A DNA stretch of 64,000 nt from Streptomyces luteogriseus (GTDB lineage Bacteria > Actinomycetota > Actinomycetes > Streptomycetales > Streptomycetaceae), in NCBI RefSeq assembly GCF_014205055.1, contig NZ_JACHMS010000001.1, forward strand, positions 5,580,001 to 5,644,000, written 5' to 3'. Position numbers and translations under genes: made by a program. Each line of letters opens with the position of its first letter. The first letter of the stretch is position 1. A model generated the notes under the pieces. That model saw only the letters and a list, made by a program, of their open reading frames with translations, searched no databases and was not told the origin of the DNA. This document shows, in pieces, positions 1 through 8,991 of the stretch.

Positions 1-1206
1 ATGATCGACCGGAAGAAGATGGAGGCCGACGCCGAGGTCCTGCTGAAGCGGGTCGGGGTGCAGGTGTCGCCCCGCGCTCGGGTCCGCGAGCTGGGCATCG
101 CCCGTCTCCAGATGGTCGAGATCGCCAAGGCGCTCAGCCTGAACGCCCGGGTGCTGATCATGGATGAGCCGACCGCCGTGCTCACCTCCGAGGAGGTCGA
201 CAAGCTCTTCGCGATCGTGCGCACGCTGCGCGAGGACGGCGTCGGGATCGTCTTCATCACCCACCATCTGGAGGAGATCGCCGCCCTCGGCGACCGGGTG
301 ACCGTCATCCGAGACGGGAAGAGCGTCGGGCAGGTCCCGGCCTCCACCTCCGAGGACGAGCTCGTCCGGCTCATGGTCGGGCGCTCCATCGAGCAGCAGT
401 ACCCGCGTGAACGCGCCGAGCGGGGCGCCGCGTTGCTCACCGTCGAGGGACTCACCCGGGACGGCGTCTTCCACGACGTGAGCTTCGACGTGCACGCCGG
501 TGAGGTCGTCGGCATCGCCGGACTGGTCGGCGCGGGCCGTACCGAGGTCGTACGGGCGGTCTTCGGGGCCGACGCGTACGACAAGGGCATTGTGAAAGTC
601 TCCGGCGCCCCGATCGCCAAGTACGACGTCAACGCGGCGATGACCGCGGGCATCGGACTCGTGCCCGAGGACCGCAAGGGCCAGGGCCTGGTGCTGGACG
701 CCTCCGTCGAGGAGAACCTCGGCCTGGTGACCCTGCGGTCGGCCACGCGCGCCGGGCTCGTCGACCTCAAGGGCCAGCGCGAGTCCGCCGAGCGGATCGC
801 GGGGCAGCTCGGCGTGCGGATGGCCGGGCTCGGCCAGCACGTGCGCACCCTCTCCGGCGGCAACCAGCAGAAGGTCGTCATCGGCAAGTGGCTGCTCGCC
901 GACACCAAGGTGCTGATCCTGGACGAGCCCACACGCGGCATCGACGTCGGCGCCAAGGTGGAGATCTACCAGCTGGTCAACGAACTCACCGCCGCCGGCG
1001 CGGCCGTCCTGATGATCTCCAGCGACCTTCCCGAGGTGCTCGGCATGAGCGACCGGGTGCTGGTGATGGCGCAGGGCCGGATCGCCGGTGAACTCTCCGC
1101 CGACGAGGCGACCCAGGACGCCGTGATGGCACTCGCCGTCAGCACCCCCACGACAACGACCACGACGACGACCACGAACGGAACGGAGGCCTCCCGTGGC
1201 CACTGA
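1..1206 (+). CDS. rbsA: Ribose ABC transporter ATP-binding protein, 5'-truncated by the window edge
   Basis: This is the tandem-ATPase subunit that powers ribose-type sugar import at the inner face of the membrane. About 400 residues are visible, whereas family members have about 500, so the first Walker A and Q-loop lie before the window and the first ATG seen here is probably internal. Visible are the first Walker B ([11 protein letters not shown], around residue 51), then the second nucleotide-binding domain. Its Walker A reads GAGRTE rather than GKST, as usual for RbsA/MglA/XylG. The second signature is LSGGNQQK and the second Walker B is [12 protein letters not shown]. The C-terminus carries a run of nine threonines encoded by an ACG/ACC/ACA tract. 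The 3' end overlaps the next gene by 11 nt, so translation is probably coupled. The substrate is inferred from the downstream ribokinase and pyranase. Confidence 0.93.
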   Translation: MIDRKKMEADAEVLLKRVGVQVSPRARVRELGIARLQMVEIAKALSLNARVLIMDEPTAVLTSEEVDKLFAIVRTLREDGVGIVFITHHLEEIAALGDRVTVIRDGKSVGQVPASTSEDELVRLMVGRSIEQQYPRERAERGAALLTVEGLTRDGVFHDVSFDVHAGEVVGIAGLVGAGRTEVVRAVFGADAYDKGIVKVSGAPIAKYDVNAAMTAGIGLVPEDRKGQGLVLDASVEENLGLVTLRSATRAGLVDLKGQRESAERIAGQLGVRMAGLGQHVRTLSGGNQQKVVIGKWLLADTKVLILDEPTRGIDVGAKVEIYQLVNELTAAGAAVLMISSDLPEVLGMSDRVLVMAQGRIAGELSADEATQDAVMALAVSTPTTTTTTTTTNGTEASRGH

Positions 1207-3145
1207 CACGCTCAAGAGCACAACGGGCGCGGGTGGCGCCTCGGGAGGCCTGCGCCGCCTCCTGCTCGACAACGGCGCGCTCACCGCGCTCATCGTCCTC
1301 GTCATCGCGATGTCGGCCCTGTCCGGCGACTTCCTGACGACGGACAACCTCCTCAACGTCGGTGTGCAGGCGGCCGTGACGGCCATCCTGGCCTTCGGCG
1401 TGACCTTCGTGATCGTCTCCGCGGGCATCGACCTGTCGGTCGGTTCGGTCGCCGCGCTGTCCGCCACGGTCCTCGCCTGGAGCGCCACCTCGGCGGGCGT
1501 CCCGGTCTTCCTCGCCGTCCTGCTCGCCATAGCGACGGGCATCGTCTGCGGCCTGGTCAACGGCATCCTGATCTCCTACGGCAAGCTCCCGCCGTTCATC
1601 GCCACGCTGGCCATGCTGTCCGTGGCCCGCGGCCTGTCCCTCGTCATCTCCGAGGGCTCCCCCATCGCCTTCCCCGACTCGGTCTCCCACCTCGGCGACA
1701 CCCTCGGCGGCTGGCTGCCGGTGCCGGTCCTGGTGATGATCGTCATGGGCCTGATCGCGGCCTTCGTGCTCGGCCGGACCTACATCGGCCGCTCCATGTA
1801 CGCGATCGGCGGCAACGAGGAGGCCGCGCGGCTGTCCGGCCTGCGCGTGAAGAAGCAGAAGCTCGCCATCTACGCCTTCTCGGGCGTCTTCGCCGCCGTC
1901 GCCGGTGTCGTGCTCGCCGCCCGGCTCTCCTCCGCGCAGCCCCAGGCCGCCGACGGCTACGAGCTGGACGCGATCGCCGCCGTCGTCATCGGCGGCGCCT
2001 CCCTCGCGGGCGGCACCGGCAAGGCGTCCGGCACGCTCATCGGCGCGCTGATCCTGGCCGTGCTGCGCAACGGGCTGAACCTGCTGAACGTCTCGGCGTT
2101 CTGGCAGCAGGTCGTGATCGGTGTCGTCATCGCGCTCGCGGTGCTGTTCGACACGCTGCGGCGCAAGGCGGGGGCGACCCCGGTGGCCGGTGCCTCCCAG
2201 GGGGGCAGGGGCAAGCAGGCGGCGACGTACGGACTCGCGGCCGTGGTCACCGTCGCGATCGTCGGCGCCACGTCCTTCCTGCACAACGGCTCCTCCGCCA
2301 CGAGCAGCCCGAAGCTGGGCCTGTCGCTGTCCACGCTCAACAACCCCTTCTTCGTGCAGATCCGGGCGGGCGCCCAGGCCGAGGCGGAGAAGCGCGGCGT
2401 GGACCTGACCGTCACCGATGCCCAGAACGACGCCTCCCAGCAGGCCAACCAGCTGCAGAACTTCACCAGTTCCGGTCTGGGCGCGATCATCGTCAACCCG
2501 GTGGACTCCGACGCGGCGAGCAACTCCGTCAAGGCCGCCGACAAGGCGAAGATCCCGGTCATCGCGGTCGACCGGGGCGTGAACAAGGCGTCGGTGGACG
2601 CCCTGGTCGCCTCCGACAACGTCGCCGGCGGTGAGCTCGCCGCCAAGACCGTCGCCGACAAGCTGGGCGGCAAGGGCAAGATCGTGATCCTCCAGGGCCA
2701 GGCCGGCACGTCTGCGGCCCGGGAGCGCGCGCAGGGCTTCGCGAACGGCCTCAAGGCCTACCCGGGCATCAAGGTCGTCGCCCAGCAGCCCGCCGACTTC
2801 GATCGCACCAAGGGCCTCGACGTCATGTCGAACCTGCTCCAGGCCCACCCGGACGTCCAGGGCGTCATCGCGGCCAACGACGAGATGGCGCTCGGCGCGA
2901 TCAAGGCGCTGGGTTCCAAGGCCGGCAAGTCGGTCTCGGTCGTCGGCTTCGACGGCACGCCTGACGGACTGAAGGCGGTCGAGGGCGGCACGCTGTACGC
3001 GTCCGTGGCGCAGCAGCCGTCCCAGCTCGGGAAGATCGCCGTGGACAACGCCCTGCGGGCCCTGAAGGGCGAGAAGGTCGAGGAGACGGTGAAGGTGCCG
3101 GTGAAGGTGGTCACCAAGGAGAACGTGGCCGGCTTCAGCGGCTGA
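1196..3145 (+). CDS. rbsC: Ribose ABC transporter: permease fused to substrate-binding protein (RbsC-RbsB)
   Basis: This is one 649-aa protein combining two subunits that are usually separate. Residues about 20-330 are a polytopic RbsC-type permease, with the conserved GITFVI-like start of the family and [11 protein letters not shown] near residue 205. A further hydrophobic segment near 345-360 leads into a periplasmic-binding-protein-1 domain at about 370-649, with [28 protein letters not shown] and [10 protein letters not shown]. The binding domain is thus tethered outside the membrane rather than being a lipoprotein. The start is GTG with GGAGG six bases upstream, inside the end of rbsA. 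I recall an annotated 'bifunctional carbohydrate binding and transport protein' in S. coelicolor, so the fusion is probably conserved in the genus and not an assembly error. Confidence 0.93.
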   Translation: MATDTLKSTTGAGGASGGLRRLLLDNGALTALIVLVIAMSALSGDFLTTDNLLNVGVQAAVTAILAFGVTFVIVSAGIDLSVGSVAALSATVLAWSATSAGVPVFLAVLLAIATGIVCGLVNGILISYGKLPPFIATLAMLSVARGLSLVISEGSPIAFPDSVSHLGDTLGGWLPVPVLVMIVMGLIAAFVLGRTYIGRSMYAIGGNEEAARLSGLRVKKQKLAIYAFSGVFAAVAGVVLAARLSSAQPQAADGYELDAIAAVVIGGASLAGGTGKASGTLIGALILAVLRNGLNLLNVSAFWQQVVIGVVIALAVLFDTLRRKAGATPVAGASQGGRGKQAATYGLAAVVTVAIVGATSFLHNGSSATSSPKLGLSLSTLNNPFFVQIRAGAQAEAEKRGVDLTVTDAQNDASQQANQLQNFTSSGLGAIIVNPVDSDAASNSVKAADKAKIPVIAVDRGVNKASVDALVASDNVAGGELAAKTVADKLGGKGKIVILQGQAGTSAARERAQGFANGLKAYPGIKVVAQQPADFDRTKGLDVMSNLLQAHPDVQGVIAANDEMALGAIKALGSKAGKSVSVVGFDGTPDGLKAVEGGTLYASVAQQPSQLGKIAVDNALRALKGEKVEETVKVPVKVVTKENVAGFSG

Positions 3146-3220
3146 CATCGGGGAACGGCGGGCGGTCGCACACGGTGTGCGTGACCGCCCGCCCATGTCA
3201 CTCACGTGGGGAGACAACTC

Positions 3221-4123
3221 ATGTACGACTACGACCTCCTGGTCGTGGGTTCGGCCAACGCCGACCTGGTGATCGGAGTGGAGCGCCGGCCCGGTGCCGG
3301 CGAGACCGTGCTCGGCTCCGACCTGGCCGTCCACCCGGGCGGCAAGGGCGCGAACCAGGCGGTCGCCGCCGCCCGGCTCGGCGCCCGTACGGCGCTGCTG
3401 GCCCGGGTCGGCGACGACGCGCACGGCCGGCTGCTGCTGCAATCGCAGCGCGAGGCGGGCGTCGACACGGTGGGAGTCCTGGTGGGCGGCGCACCGACCG
3501 GCGTCGCGCTGATCACGGTCGACCCGTCCGGGGACAACAGCATCGTGGTCTCGCCCGGCGCGAACGGCCGGCTGACCCCGGAGGACGTCAGCGCCGCCGG
3601 GTGCCTCTTCCAGAGCTCACGGGTGGTGTCGGCGCAGCTGGAGATCCCGCTGGAGACGGTGGTGGAGGCCGTGCGGAGCCTGGCGCCCGAAAGCCGTTTC
3701 GTGCTGAACCCCTCCCCGCCGCGCCCCCTCCCGCAGGAAGTGCTGGCGGCCTGTGACCCGCTGATCGTGAACGAGCACGAGGCGAAGGTGATCCTGGGCG
3801 GCTCCGCCGTGGGGGACACCCCCGAGGACTGGGCGCGGATCCTCCTCGCCAAGGGCCCGAAGTCGGTGGTGGTGACGCTGGGCGCGGAGGGCGCGCTGGT
3901 GGCGTCGGCGGAGGGTGTCGCGCGCGTGCCGGCCGTGACGGTGGACGCGGTGGACACGACGGGCGCGGGCGATTCCTTCACCGCCGCGCTGGCCTGTCGG
4001 CTGGGCGCTGGCGCGTCGCTGGCGGAGGCGGCGGCGTACGCGGCGCGGGTGGGTGCCGCGACCGTGACGAAGGAGGGCGCGCAGGCGTCCTTCCCCACGG
4101 CGGCGGAGGTCGCCGCGCCGTGA
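3221..4123 (+). CDS. rbsK: Ribokinase
   Basis: A 300-aa PfkB-family sugar kinase that phosphorylates D-ribose to ribose 5-phosphate in the cytoplasm. The N-terminal signature GGKGANQAVAAARLG and the C-terminal DTTGAGDSF are intact; the catalytic Asp is at about residue 251. I start at the ATG that has GGGGAG eight bases upstream. A GTG 15 nt earlier is in frame but would contain that ribosome binding site. It lies 75 nt after the transporter fusion, with rbsD overlapping its stop codon as GTGA, so the genes form one operon for ribose uptake and activation. Confidence 0.95.
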   Translation: MYDYDLLVVGSANADLVIGVERRPGAGETVLGSDLAVHPGGKGANQAVAAARLGARTALLARVGDDAHGRLLLQSQREAGVDTVGVLVGGAPTGVALITVDPSGDNSIVVSPGANGRLTPEDVSAAGCLFQSSRVVSAQLEIPLETVVEAVRSLAPESRFVLNPSPPRPLPQEVLAACDPLIVNEHEAKVILGGSAVGDTPEDWARILLAKGPKSVVVTLGAEGALVASAEGVARVPAVTVDAVDTTGAGDSFTAALACRLGAGASLAEAAAYAARVGAATVTKEGAQASFPTAAEVAAP

Positions 4124-4509
4124 AGAGGACCGGAATACTGAACCGTCACCTCGCCGGTGCGCTGGCCGAACTCGGCCACGGCGACGGGGTGCTGGTGTGC
4201 GACGCGGGCATGCCCATCCCGGACGGCCCCCGGGTGGTGGACCTGGCCTTCCGGGCCGGGGTGCCGGCGTTCGCCGAGGTGCTGGACGGGCTGCTGGCCG
4301 AGCTGGTGGTCGAGGGGGCGACGGCGGCGCAGGAGGTACGGGAGGCCAACCCGGAGGCGTCGGCGCTGCTGGAGGAGCACTTCCCCGCACTGGACCTGGT
4401 GTCGCACGAGCGCCTCAAGGAGCTGTCCGCGGGTGCCCGGCTCGTCGTCCGCACGGGCGAGGCACGGCCGTACGCGAACGTCCTGTTGAGGTGCGGCGTC
4501 TTCTTCTGA
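4120..4509 (+). CDS. rbsD: D-ribose pyranase
   Basis: A 129-aa RbsD/FucU-fold mutarotase that interconverts beta-pyranose and beta-furanose ribose, supplying the furanose form used by ribokinase. The N-terminus MKRTGILNRHLAGALAELGHGD and the CDAGMPIP motif are characteristic, and the His in GHGD matches the conserved catalytic position. It starts with GTG, overlapping the rbsK stop by four bases, so translation should be coupled. It is the last gene of the ribose operon, followed by a strong hairpin terminator. Confidence 0.95.
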   Translation: MKRTGILNRHLAGALAELGHGDGVLVCDAGMPIPDGPRVVDLAFRAGVPAFAEVLDGLLAELVVEGATAAQEVREANPEASALLEEHFPALDLVSHERLKELSAGARLVVRTGEARPYANVLLRCGVFF

Positions 4510-4556
4510 TGTCCGAGAAGGTCCCCTGAAGAGCCCTGAAAGGCCCCGAACGGTTT

Positions 4557-4590
4557 CGAGGAGGCCCGGTCCGTCGACCGGGCCTCCTCG
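4557..4590 (+). terminator. Terminator of the ribose operon
   Basis: A perfect 15-bp GC-rich inverted repeat (CGAGGAGGCCCGGTC and its complement) with a CGTC loop, 47 nt after the rbsD stop. It is followed by a short pyrimidine run (CCTTTCCCCTCCC) rather than a true U-tract, which is typical in Streptomyces. Confidence 0.85.
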
Positions 4591-4764
4591 GCCTTTCCCC
4601 TCCCGTCAGGAACCCCCGCGATCCCCCCGGATCCCCCTCCAGAAGCCCTGACGCCTAGTACGACCGCCGTGGGGCAGAAAGGGTTGCACGGCGAAGTAAG
4701 AAAATCTTGCCGGATTCTGGAGGGCCCCGGTCGTGGCTCAGGCGGGCCGCCCTAGGTTGACACC

Positions 4765-5277
4765 ATGCGCCTCTTCGACAAGCTGACCGGGACCACCCAC
4801 CCCGCCGCCGGGGTCCCTCCGCGTCCCGCCCAGGAGGTGCGCACGGCTCTGCTCGGGCTGGGTCGTGCCGACGCGCCGTACGTGATCCGCGACGGTGCCG
4901 CGCAGGGCGCCGACGTGGTCGCGGAGTGGCGGACGGCCGAACCGGCCTGGCAGAACCTCTTCGTCCGGTCGCAGCTGACGCGCGCCGTCCGGTTCCGGAT
5001 GCGCCTGGTCCCGGAGACCCACGAGGTGCGGGTCGTCGAGGAGGGGCGGGAAGTCACCCGGGTCGGAAACCCGCCGCGGCTGAGGATCTCCGGGCAGTAC
5101 ACGCGCGGGCCCGACCGGACCGTCTCCCGCCACTACACGATCGGCCGCGGGGAGAGCGGCCGGCTCGAAGCGACGGAGACCTACCGCTTCGACAGCGCGG
5201 AGTTGCGTGACCCGCTCAGGGACGCCGTCCTCACAGCGGGCTGGACGTGGCGCTCCGTGGTGTTCGGGAGGCTGTGA
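4765..5277 (+). CDS. Conserved actinobacterial protein of unknown function
   Basis: A 170-aa soluble protein, rich in Arg and charged residues, with no signal peptide or membrane segment. I do not recognise the family. The mid-region is a run of alternating hydrophobic/charged beta-like segments (FRMRLVPETHEVRVVEEGREV), and the C-terminus WTWRSVVFGRL is aromatic. No clear ribosome binding site precedes the ATG. A TAGGTT hexamer ends six bases before it, so the gene could be expressed from a leaderless transcript. Its last 47 nt overlap the end of the oppositely oriented acetyltransferase gene. Function unknown. Confidence 0.75.
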   Translation: MRLFDKLTGTTHPAAGVPPRPAQEVRTALLGLGRADAPYVIRDGAAQGADVVAEWRTAEPAWQNLFVRSQLTRAVRFRMRLVPETHEVRVVEEGREVTRVGNPPRLRISGQYTRGPDRTVSRHYTIGRGESGRLEATETYRFDSAELRDPLRDAVLTAGWTWRSVVFGRL

Positions 5278-5761
5278 GCACGCGGGTGATACCACCGTCG
5301 TCCTCCTCGATGTCGCGTACGTGCGCGAACCCCATCCGTGCGAGCAGGCGCAGCGAGGCCTCGTTCTCCGCGGCGACGGTGGCGTGCACCTCGGTGAGCC
5401 CGAGCGTCCCGAAGCCGTACGCCACGAGCACCTCGGCGAGCTCCGTGCCGAGTCCGCTTCCCCAGACCGCTGGGGACAGCGCGTAGACGATCTCGTGCCC
5501 GGCCACGTCGTCGGTCTGCTTGATCTCCGCGTGCCCGATCAGCCGGCCGTCGCGCCGGACCGCCCACACGTCGAAGAGGTCCCGCGCATAGACCTTGCTG
5601 AAGATCCGCCCGAACAGCGCCCGGTCGTCCGCCTCTGGAGAGGGCCCGTATCCCATCCACCGGGAGACCTTGGTGTCCTGGAACAGGGCGACGAAGTCCT
5701 CTTCGTCGTCGGGAGTGTAGGGGTCCAGGAGCAGGCGCGCGGTGCGCAGGGTCGGGGGCAT
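5231..5761 (-). CDS. GNAT-family N-acetyltransferase (RimJ/RimL type)
   Basis: A 176-aa acetyltransferase. It begins with LRTARLLLDPYTPDDEEDF, the usual opening of the RimJ/RimL subgroup. It carries the acetyl-CoA binding strand and loop YALSPAVWGSGLGTELAEVLVAYGF (motif A, Q/RxxGxG/A-like, about residues 93-117) and the C-terminal EVHATVAAENEASLRLLARMGF element. Substrates in this subgroup are N-terminal amines of proteins or small amines; nothing here specifies which. The gene converges on the preceding one and overlaps it by 47 nt at the 3' ends. Confidence 0.88.
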   Translation of the reverse strand: MPPTLRTARLLLDPYTPDDEEDFVALFQDTKVSRWMGYGPSPEADDRALFGRIFSKVYARDLFDVWAVRRDGRLIGHAEIKQTDDVAGHEIVYALSPAVWGSGLGTELAEVLVAYGFGTLGLTEVHATVAAENEASLRLLARMGFAHVRDIEEDDGGITRVLTASRTPRSATSSPL

Positions 5762-5833
5762 GGGACGGACGCTAATGAGGCGGGAGGCGGAGCGGCAATC
5801 GGCTTTCGCGGCGCCCGGGCACCCGCGGCGCCC

Positions 5834-6004
5834 TCACCGCCGCAGGCTGTAGCTCACCATCGACGCCCCCACCACCGACCCGAACGCCGGCAGCAGGAAC
5901 TGTGCGAAGGCCTCCCAACCCCAGACGACCCCCGCGCACGCCGCCGTGATGTTGATGGCCAGGGACATGATCCACAGGGCGACGCTCTGGGCCTGGGGTG
6001 ACAT
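5834..6004 (-). CDS. Small membrane protein, 56 aa
   Basis: A short reading frame starting at ATG (MSPQAQSVALWIMSLAIN) with GAGGAA just upstream. It encodes two hydrophobic stretches, about residues 8-28 and 34-50, and ends YSLRR. The composition is that of a genuine small membrane protein, with third positions strongly G/C. It lies 51 nt downstream of the next small membrane gene on the same strand, so the two may be cotranscribed. Function unknown. Confidence 0.6.
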   Translation of the reverse strand: MSPQAQSVALWIMSLAINITAACAGVVWGWEAFAQFLLPAFGSVVGASMVSYSLRR

Positions 6005-6055
6005 CGTTCCTCGTCGTCATTCGGAGCCGGGGGGAATGGAATGGGCGGGGCGGAA

Positions 6056-6301
6056 TCAACCCGGGCCGGGGCTGGGATGGGGCCGGAATTCCGGCACGGG
6101 TGCCCGGTACGGCGGTGGAGGGACGGGCGTCTTCCGGTGCGGCGCGGAAGACCCCGGGGCCACGATCGCGTGCTCCCCGGAAATCGCCGGAGCCATCACC
6201 AGGAGCGTCAACGTGCCGACGGCACACAGTCCGACGAGGAGCGTGCCCGCGGTGTGGGCGCGCCCGGGCGCACTCGGGCCAAGGGGACGCATCGGTGTCA
6301 C
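6056..6301 (-). CDS. Small single-pass membrane protein
   Basis: An 81-aa protein with a GTG start preceded by GGAG at five bases. A short basic N-terminus is followed by one strong transmembrane helix (TLLVGLCAVGTLTLLVMA, about residues 20-38) and a Pro-rich outer or inner tail (KTPVPPPPYRAPVPEF). No catalytic motif is seen. It probably forms a two-gene unit with the small membrane protein downstream. Function unknown; the start is the main uncertainty. Confidence 0.55.
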   Translation of the reverse strand: MTPMRPLGPSAPGRAHTAGTLLVGLCAVGTLTLLVMAPAISGEHAIVAPGSSAPHRKTPVPPPPYRAPVPEFRPHPSPGPG

Positions 6302-6532
6302 AGTCGCTCCGGAATCGAGTCCGCCCCCCATTTCTCGAACCCCTGAATTCTTCCACGGGAAAGGGTCACAAAAGGGGCGGCTCGGATGCTTGAACTGTAA
6401 AGCTTCGCGTCCTCTTGTGAATTCGCCGTGAAAGGTGAACTCCGATGTGCATACTGATCGGTCGCTTTATGAGAGGGCCGCCGGTGTTCCGTCCGCCGCC
6501 GCACTGTCGTACCCGGGCGGTACCGTCGGATC

Positions 6533-8812
6533 ATGACCGATCAGGCGGGGGCCGCCCAGGCGGGCGAGCGGCGACTGGCCACGCTGGAAGGCGTACTCGA
6601 ACGCATCACGTACGCCAACGAGGAGAACGGCTACACGGTCGCCCGGGTCGACACCGGCAGAGGCGGCGGCGACCTCCTCACGGTCGTCGGTGCGCTGCTC
6701 GGCGCACAGGTCGGCGAGTCCGTGCGCATGGAGGGCCGCTGGGGCTCCCACCCGCAGTACGGGAAGCAGTTCCACGTCGAGAACTACACGACGGTCCTGC
6801 CGGCCACCGTCCAGGGCATGCGCCGCTACCTCGGCTCGGGCCTGGTCAAGGGCATCGGCCCGGTCTTCGCCGACCGCATCACACAGCACTTCGGCATGGA
6901 CACCCTCCGGATCATCGAGGAGGAGCCCAAGCGCCTCATCGAGGTCCCCGGTCTCGGCCCCAAGCGGACGAAGAAGATCGCCGACGCCTGGGAGGAGCAG
7001 AAGGCCATCAAGGAGGTCATGCTCTTCCTCCAGACCGTCGAAGTCTCCACGTCCATCGCCGTGCGCATCTACAAGAAGTACGGCGACGCCTCCATCTCCG
7101 TCGTGAAGAACCAGCCGTACCGCCTCGCCTCCGACGTCTGGGGCATCGGCTTCCTCACCGCCGACAAGATCGCCCAGTCCGTCGGCATCCCGCACGACAG
7201 CCCGGAGCGCGTCAAGGCGGGCCTGCAGTACGCGCTGTCCCAGTCCACCGACCAGGGCCACTGCTTCCTCCCGGAGGAGCAGCTGATCAAGGACGCGGTC
7301 AAACTCCTCCAGGTCGACACGGGCCTGGTCATCGAGTGCCTGGCCGAGCTGGCCGAACCCCCTGAGGACGGCGAGGACCCCGGAGTCGTACGGGAGAAGG
7401 TCCCCGGACCCGACGGCGGCGAGTCCGTCACCGCGATCTACCTCGTCCCCTTCCACCGCGCCGAACTCTCCCTCTCCGCCCAGTTGCTGCGCCTCCTGCG
7501 CACCGACGAGGACCGCATGCCGGGCTTCCGGACCGTGGCGTGGGACAAAGCGCTGGGCTGGCTGAAGGGGCGCACGGGCACCGAGCTCGCGCCGGAGCAG
7601 GAGGCCGCCGTCAAGTTGGCGCTGACCGAGAAGGTCGCCGTCCTCACCGGCGGGCCCGGCTGCGGCAAGTCCTTCACGGTCCGCTCGATCGTGGAGCTGG
7701 CCCGCGCCCGGAAGGCGAAGGTCGTGCTGGCCGCCCCCACGGGCCGGGCCGCCAAGCGCCTGTCCGAGCTCACCGGCGCCGAGGCCTCCACCGTCCACCG
7801 CCTGCTGGAGCTCAGGCCCGGCGGCGACGCGGCCTACGACCGGGACCGCCCGCTGGACGCCGACCTGGTGGTGGTCGACGAGGCGTCCATGCTGGACCTG
7901 CTGCTTGCCAACAAGCTGGTGAAAGCCGTGCCGCCGGGGGCGCACCTGCTGTTCGTCGGGGACGTCGACCAGCTGCCCAGCGTCGGCGCGGGGGAGGTGC
8001 TCCGCGACCTCCTGACCGACGGCGGCCCGATTCCCGCGGTCCGTCTCACGCGGGTCTTCCGGCAGGCCCAGCAGTCCGGTGTGGTGACGAACGCGCACCG
8101 GATCAACGCCGGCCAACACCCGGTCACGGACGGCATGAAGGACTTCTTCCTCTTCGTCGAGGACGACACCGAGGCCGTCGGACGGCTCACCGTCGACGTG
8201 GCCGCCCGTCGCATTCCGGCCAAGTTCGGGCTGGACCCGCGCCGGGACGTCCAGGTCCTCGCCCCCATGCACCGCGGCCCGGCCGGCGCGGGCACCCTCA
8301 ACGGCCTGCTGCAGCAGGCCGTCACCCCCGGCCGCCCCGATCTGCCCGAGAAGAGATTCGGCGGACGGGTGTTCCGCGTCGGCGACAAGGTCACCCAGAT
8401 TCGCAACAATTACGAGAAGGGGGAGAACGGTGTCTTCAACGGCACCGTCGGCGTGGTCACCTCGCTCGACCCGGTCGACCAGCGCCTGACGGTGCTCACC
8501 GACGAGGACGAGGAGGTGCCGTACGAGTTCGACGAGCTCGACGAGCTGGCACACGCGTACGCCGTGACGATCCACCGCTCCCAGGGCAGCGAGTACCCGG
8601 CGGTCGTCATCCCGGTCACCACGAGCGCCTGGATGATGCTCCAGCGGAACCTGCTCTACACGGCCGTCACCCGGGCCAGGCAGCTGGTCGTCCTCGTCGG
8701 TTCACGCAAGGCGATCGGCCAGGCGGTGCGCACGGTTTCGGCGGGTCGGCGGTGCACGGCACTCGACTTCCGGCTCGGTTCAAAGAAAAATGATCGATCA
8801 AATGAGTCGTGA
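6533..8812 (+). CDS. recD2: RecD2-type superfamily 1 DNA helicase
   Basis: A 759-aa helicase of the stand-alone RecD2 branch, which unwinds DNA 5'-3' without RecBC. The N-terminal third has the OB-like segment (LERITYANEENGYTVARV), helix-hairpin-helix repeats (GSGLVKGIGPVFADRI, VPGLGPKRTKKIADAW, WGIGFLTADKIA) and the YRR-like pre-sensor region. Walker A is LTGGPGCGKSF near residue 370, motif II is VVVDEASMLD near 443, and the UvrD_C_2 end has HRSQGSEYPAVVIPV and LLYTAVTRARQLVVLVG. All helicase motifs are intact. The ATG start has only a weak ribosome binding site (GTCGGA). It is a single gene with no operon partner visible. Confidence 0.93.
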   Translation: MTDQAGAAQAGERRLATLEGVLERITYANEENGYTVARVDTGRGGGDLLTVVGALLGAQVGESVRMEGRWGSHPQYGKQFHVENYTTVLPATVQGMRRYLGSGLVKGIGPVFADRITQHFGMDTLRIIEEEPKRLIEVPGLGPKRTKKIADAWEEQKAIKEVMLFLQTVEVSTSIAVRIYKKYGDASISVVKNQPYRLASDVWGIGFLTADKIAQSVGIPHDSPERVKAGLQYALSQSTDQGHCFLPEEQLIKDAVKLLQVDTGLVIECLAELAEPPEDGEDPGVVREKVPGPDGGESVTAIYLVPFHRAELSLSAQLLRLLRTDEDRMPGFRTVAWDKALGWLKGRTGTELAPEQEAAVKLALTEKVAVLTGGPGCGKSFTVRSIVELARARKAKVVLAAPTGRAAKRLSELTGAEASTVHRLLELRPGGDAAYDRDRPLDADLVVVDEASMLDLLLANKLVKAVPPGAHLLFVGDVDQLPSVGAGEVLRDLLTDGGPIPAVRLTRVFRQAQQSGVVTNAHRINAGQHPVTDGMKDFFLFVEDDTEAVGRLTVDVAARRIPAKFGLDPRRDVQVLAPMHRGPAGAGTLNGLLQQAVTPGRPDLPEKRFGGRVFRVGDKVTQIRNNYEKGENGVFNGTVGVVTSLDPVDQRLTVLTDEDEEVPYEFDELDELAHAYAVTIHRSQGSEYPAVVIPVTTSAWMMLQRNLLYTAVTRARQLVVLVGSRKAIGQAVRTVSAGRRCTALDFRLGSKKNDRSNES

Positions 8813-8991
8813 AGGTCACAAGGCACTTCCAGAAGGGGAACGCAGGGGGCAGGATGAGCAAGTTGGCGGCACTCAGTGCCGTCGATAGGCCCGATGGTCG
8901 ACCCCGAGTGCACTCTCCTGAGCCAAGTGGGGGATGGTAGAGACAGTCAGGGCAACCTCGAAGATGAGGCACAACGTCGGTGAGGGAAGAC

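Noticed and set aside
1139-3442. A 767-codon open frame on the minus strand opposite the ribose genes
   Set aside because: It is a GC-frame shadow: Arg/Gly/Asp/His-rich with no domain, and the plus strand encodes recognisable RbsA/RbsC/RbsB.
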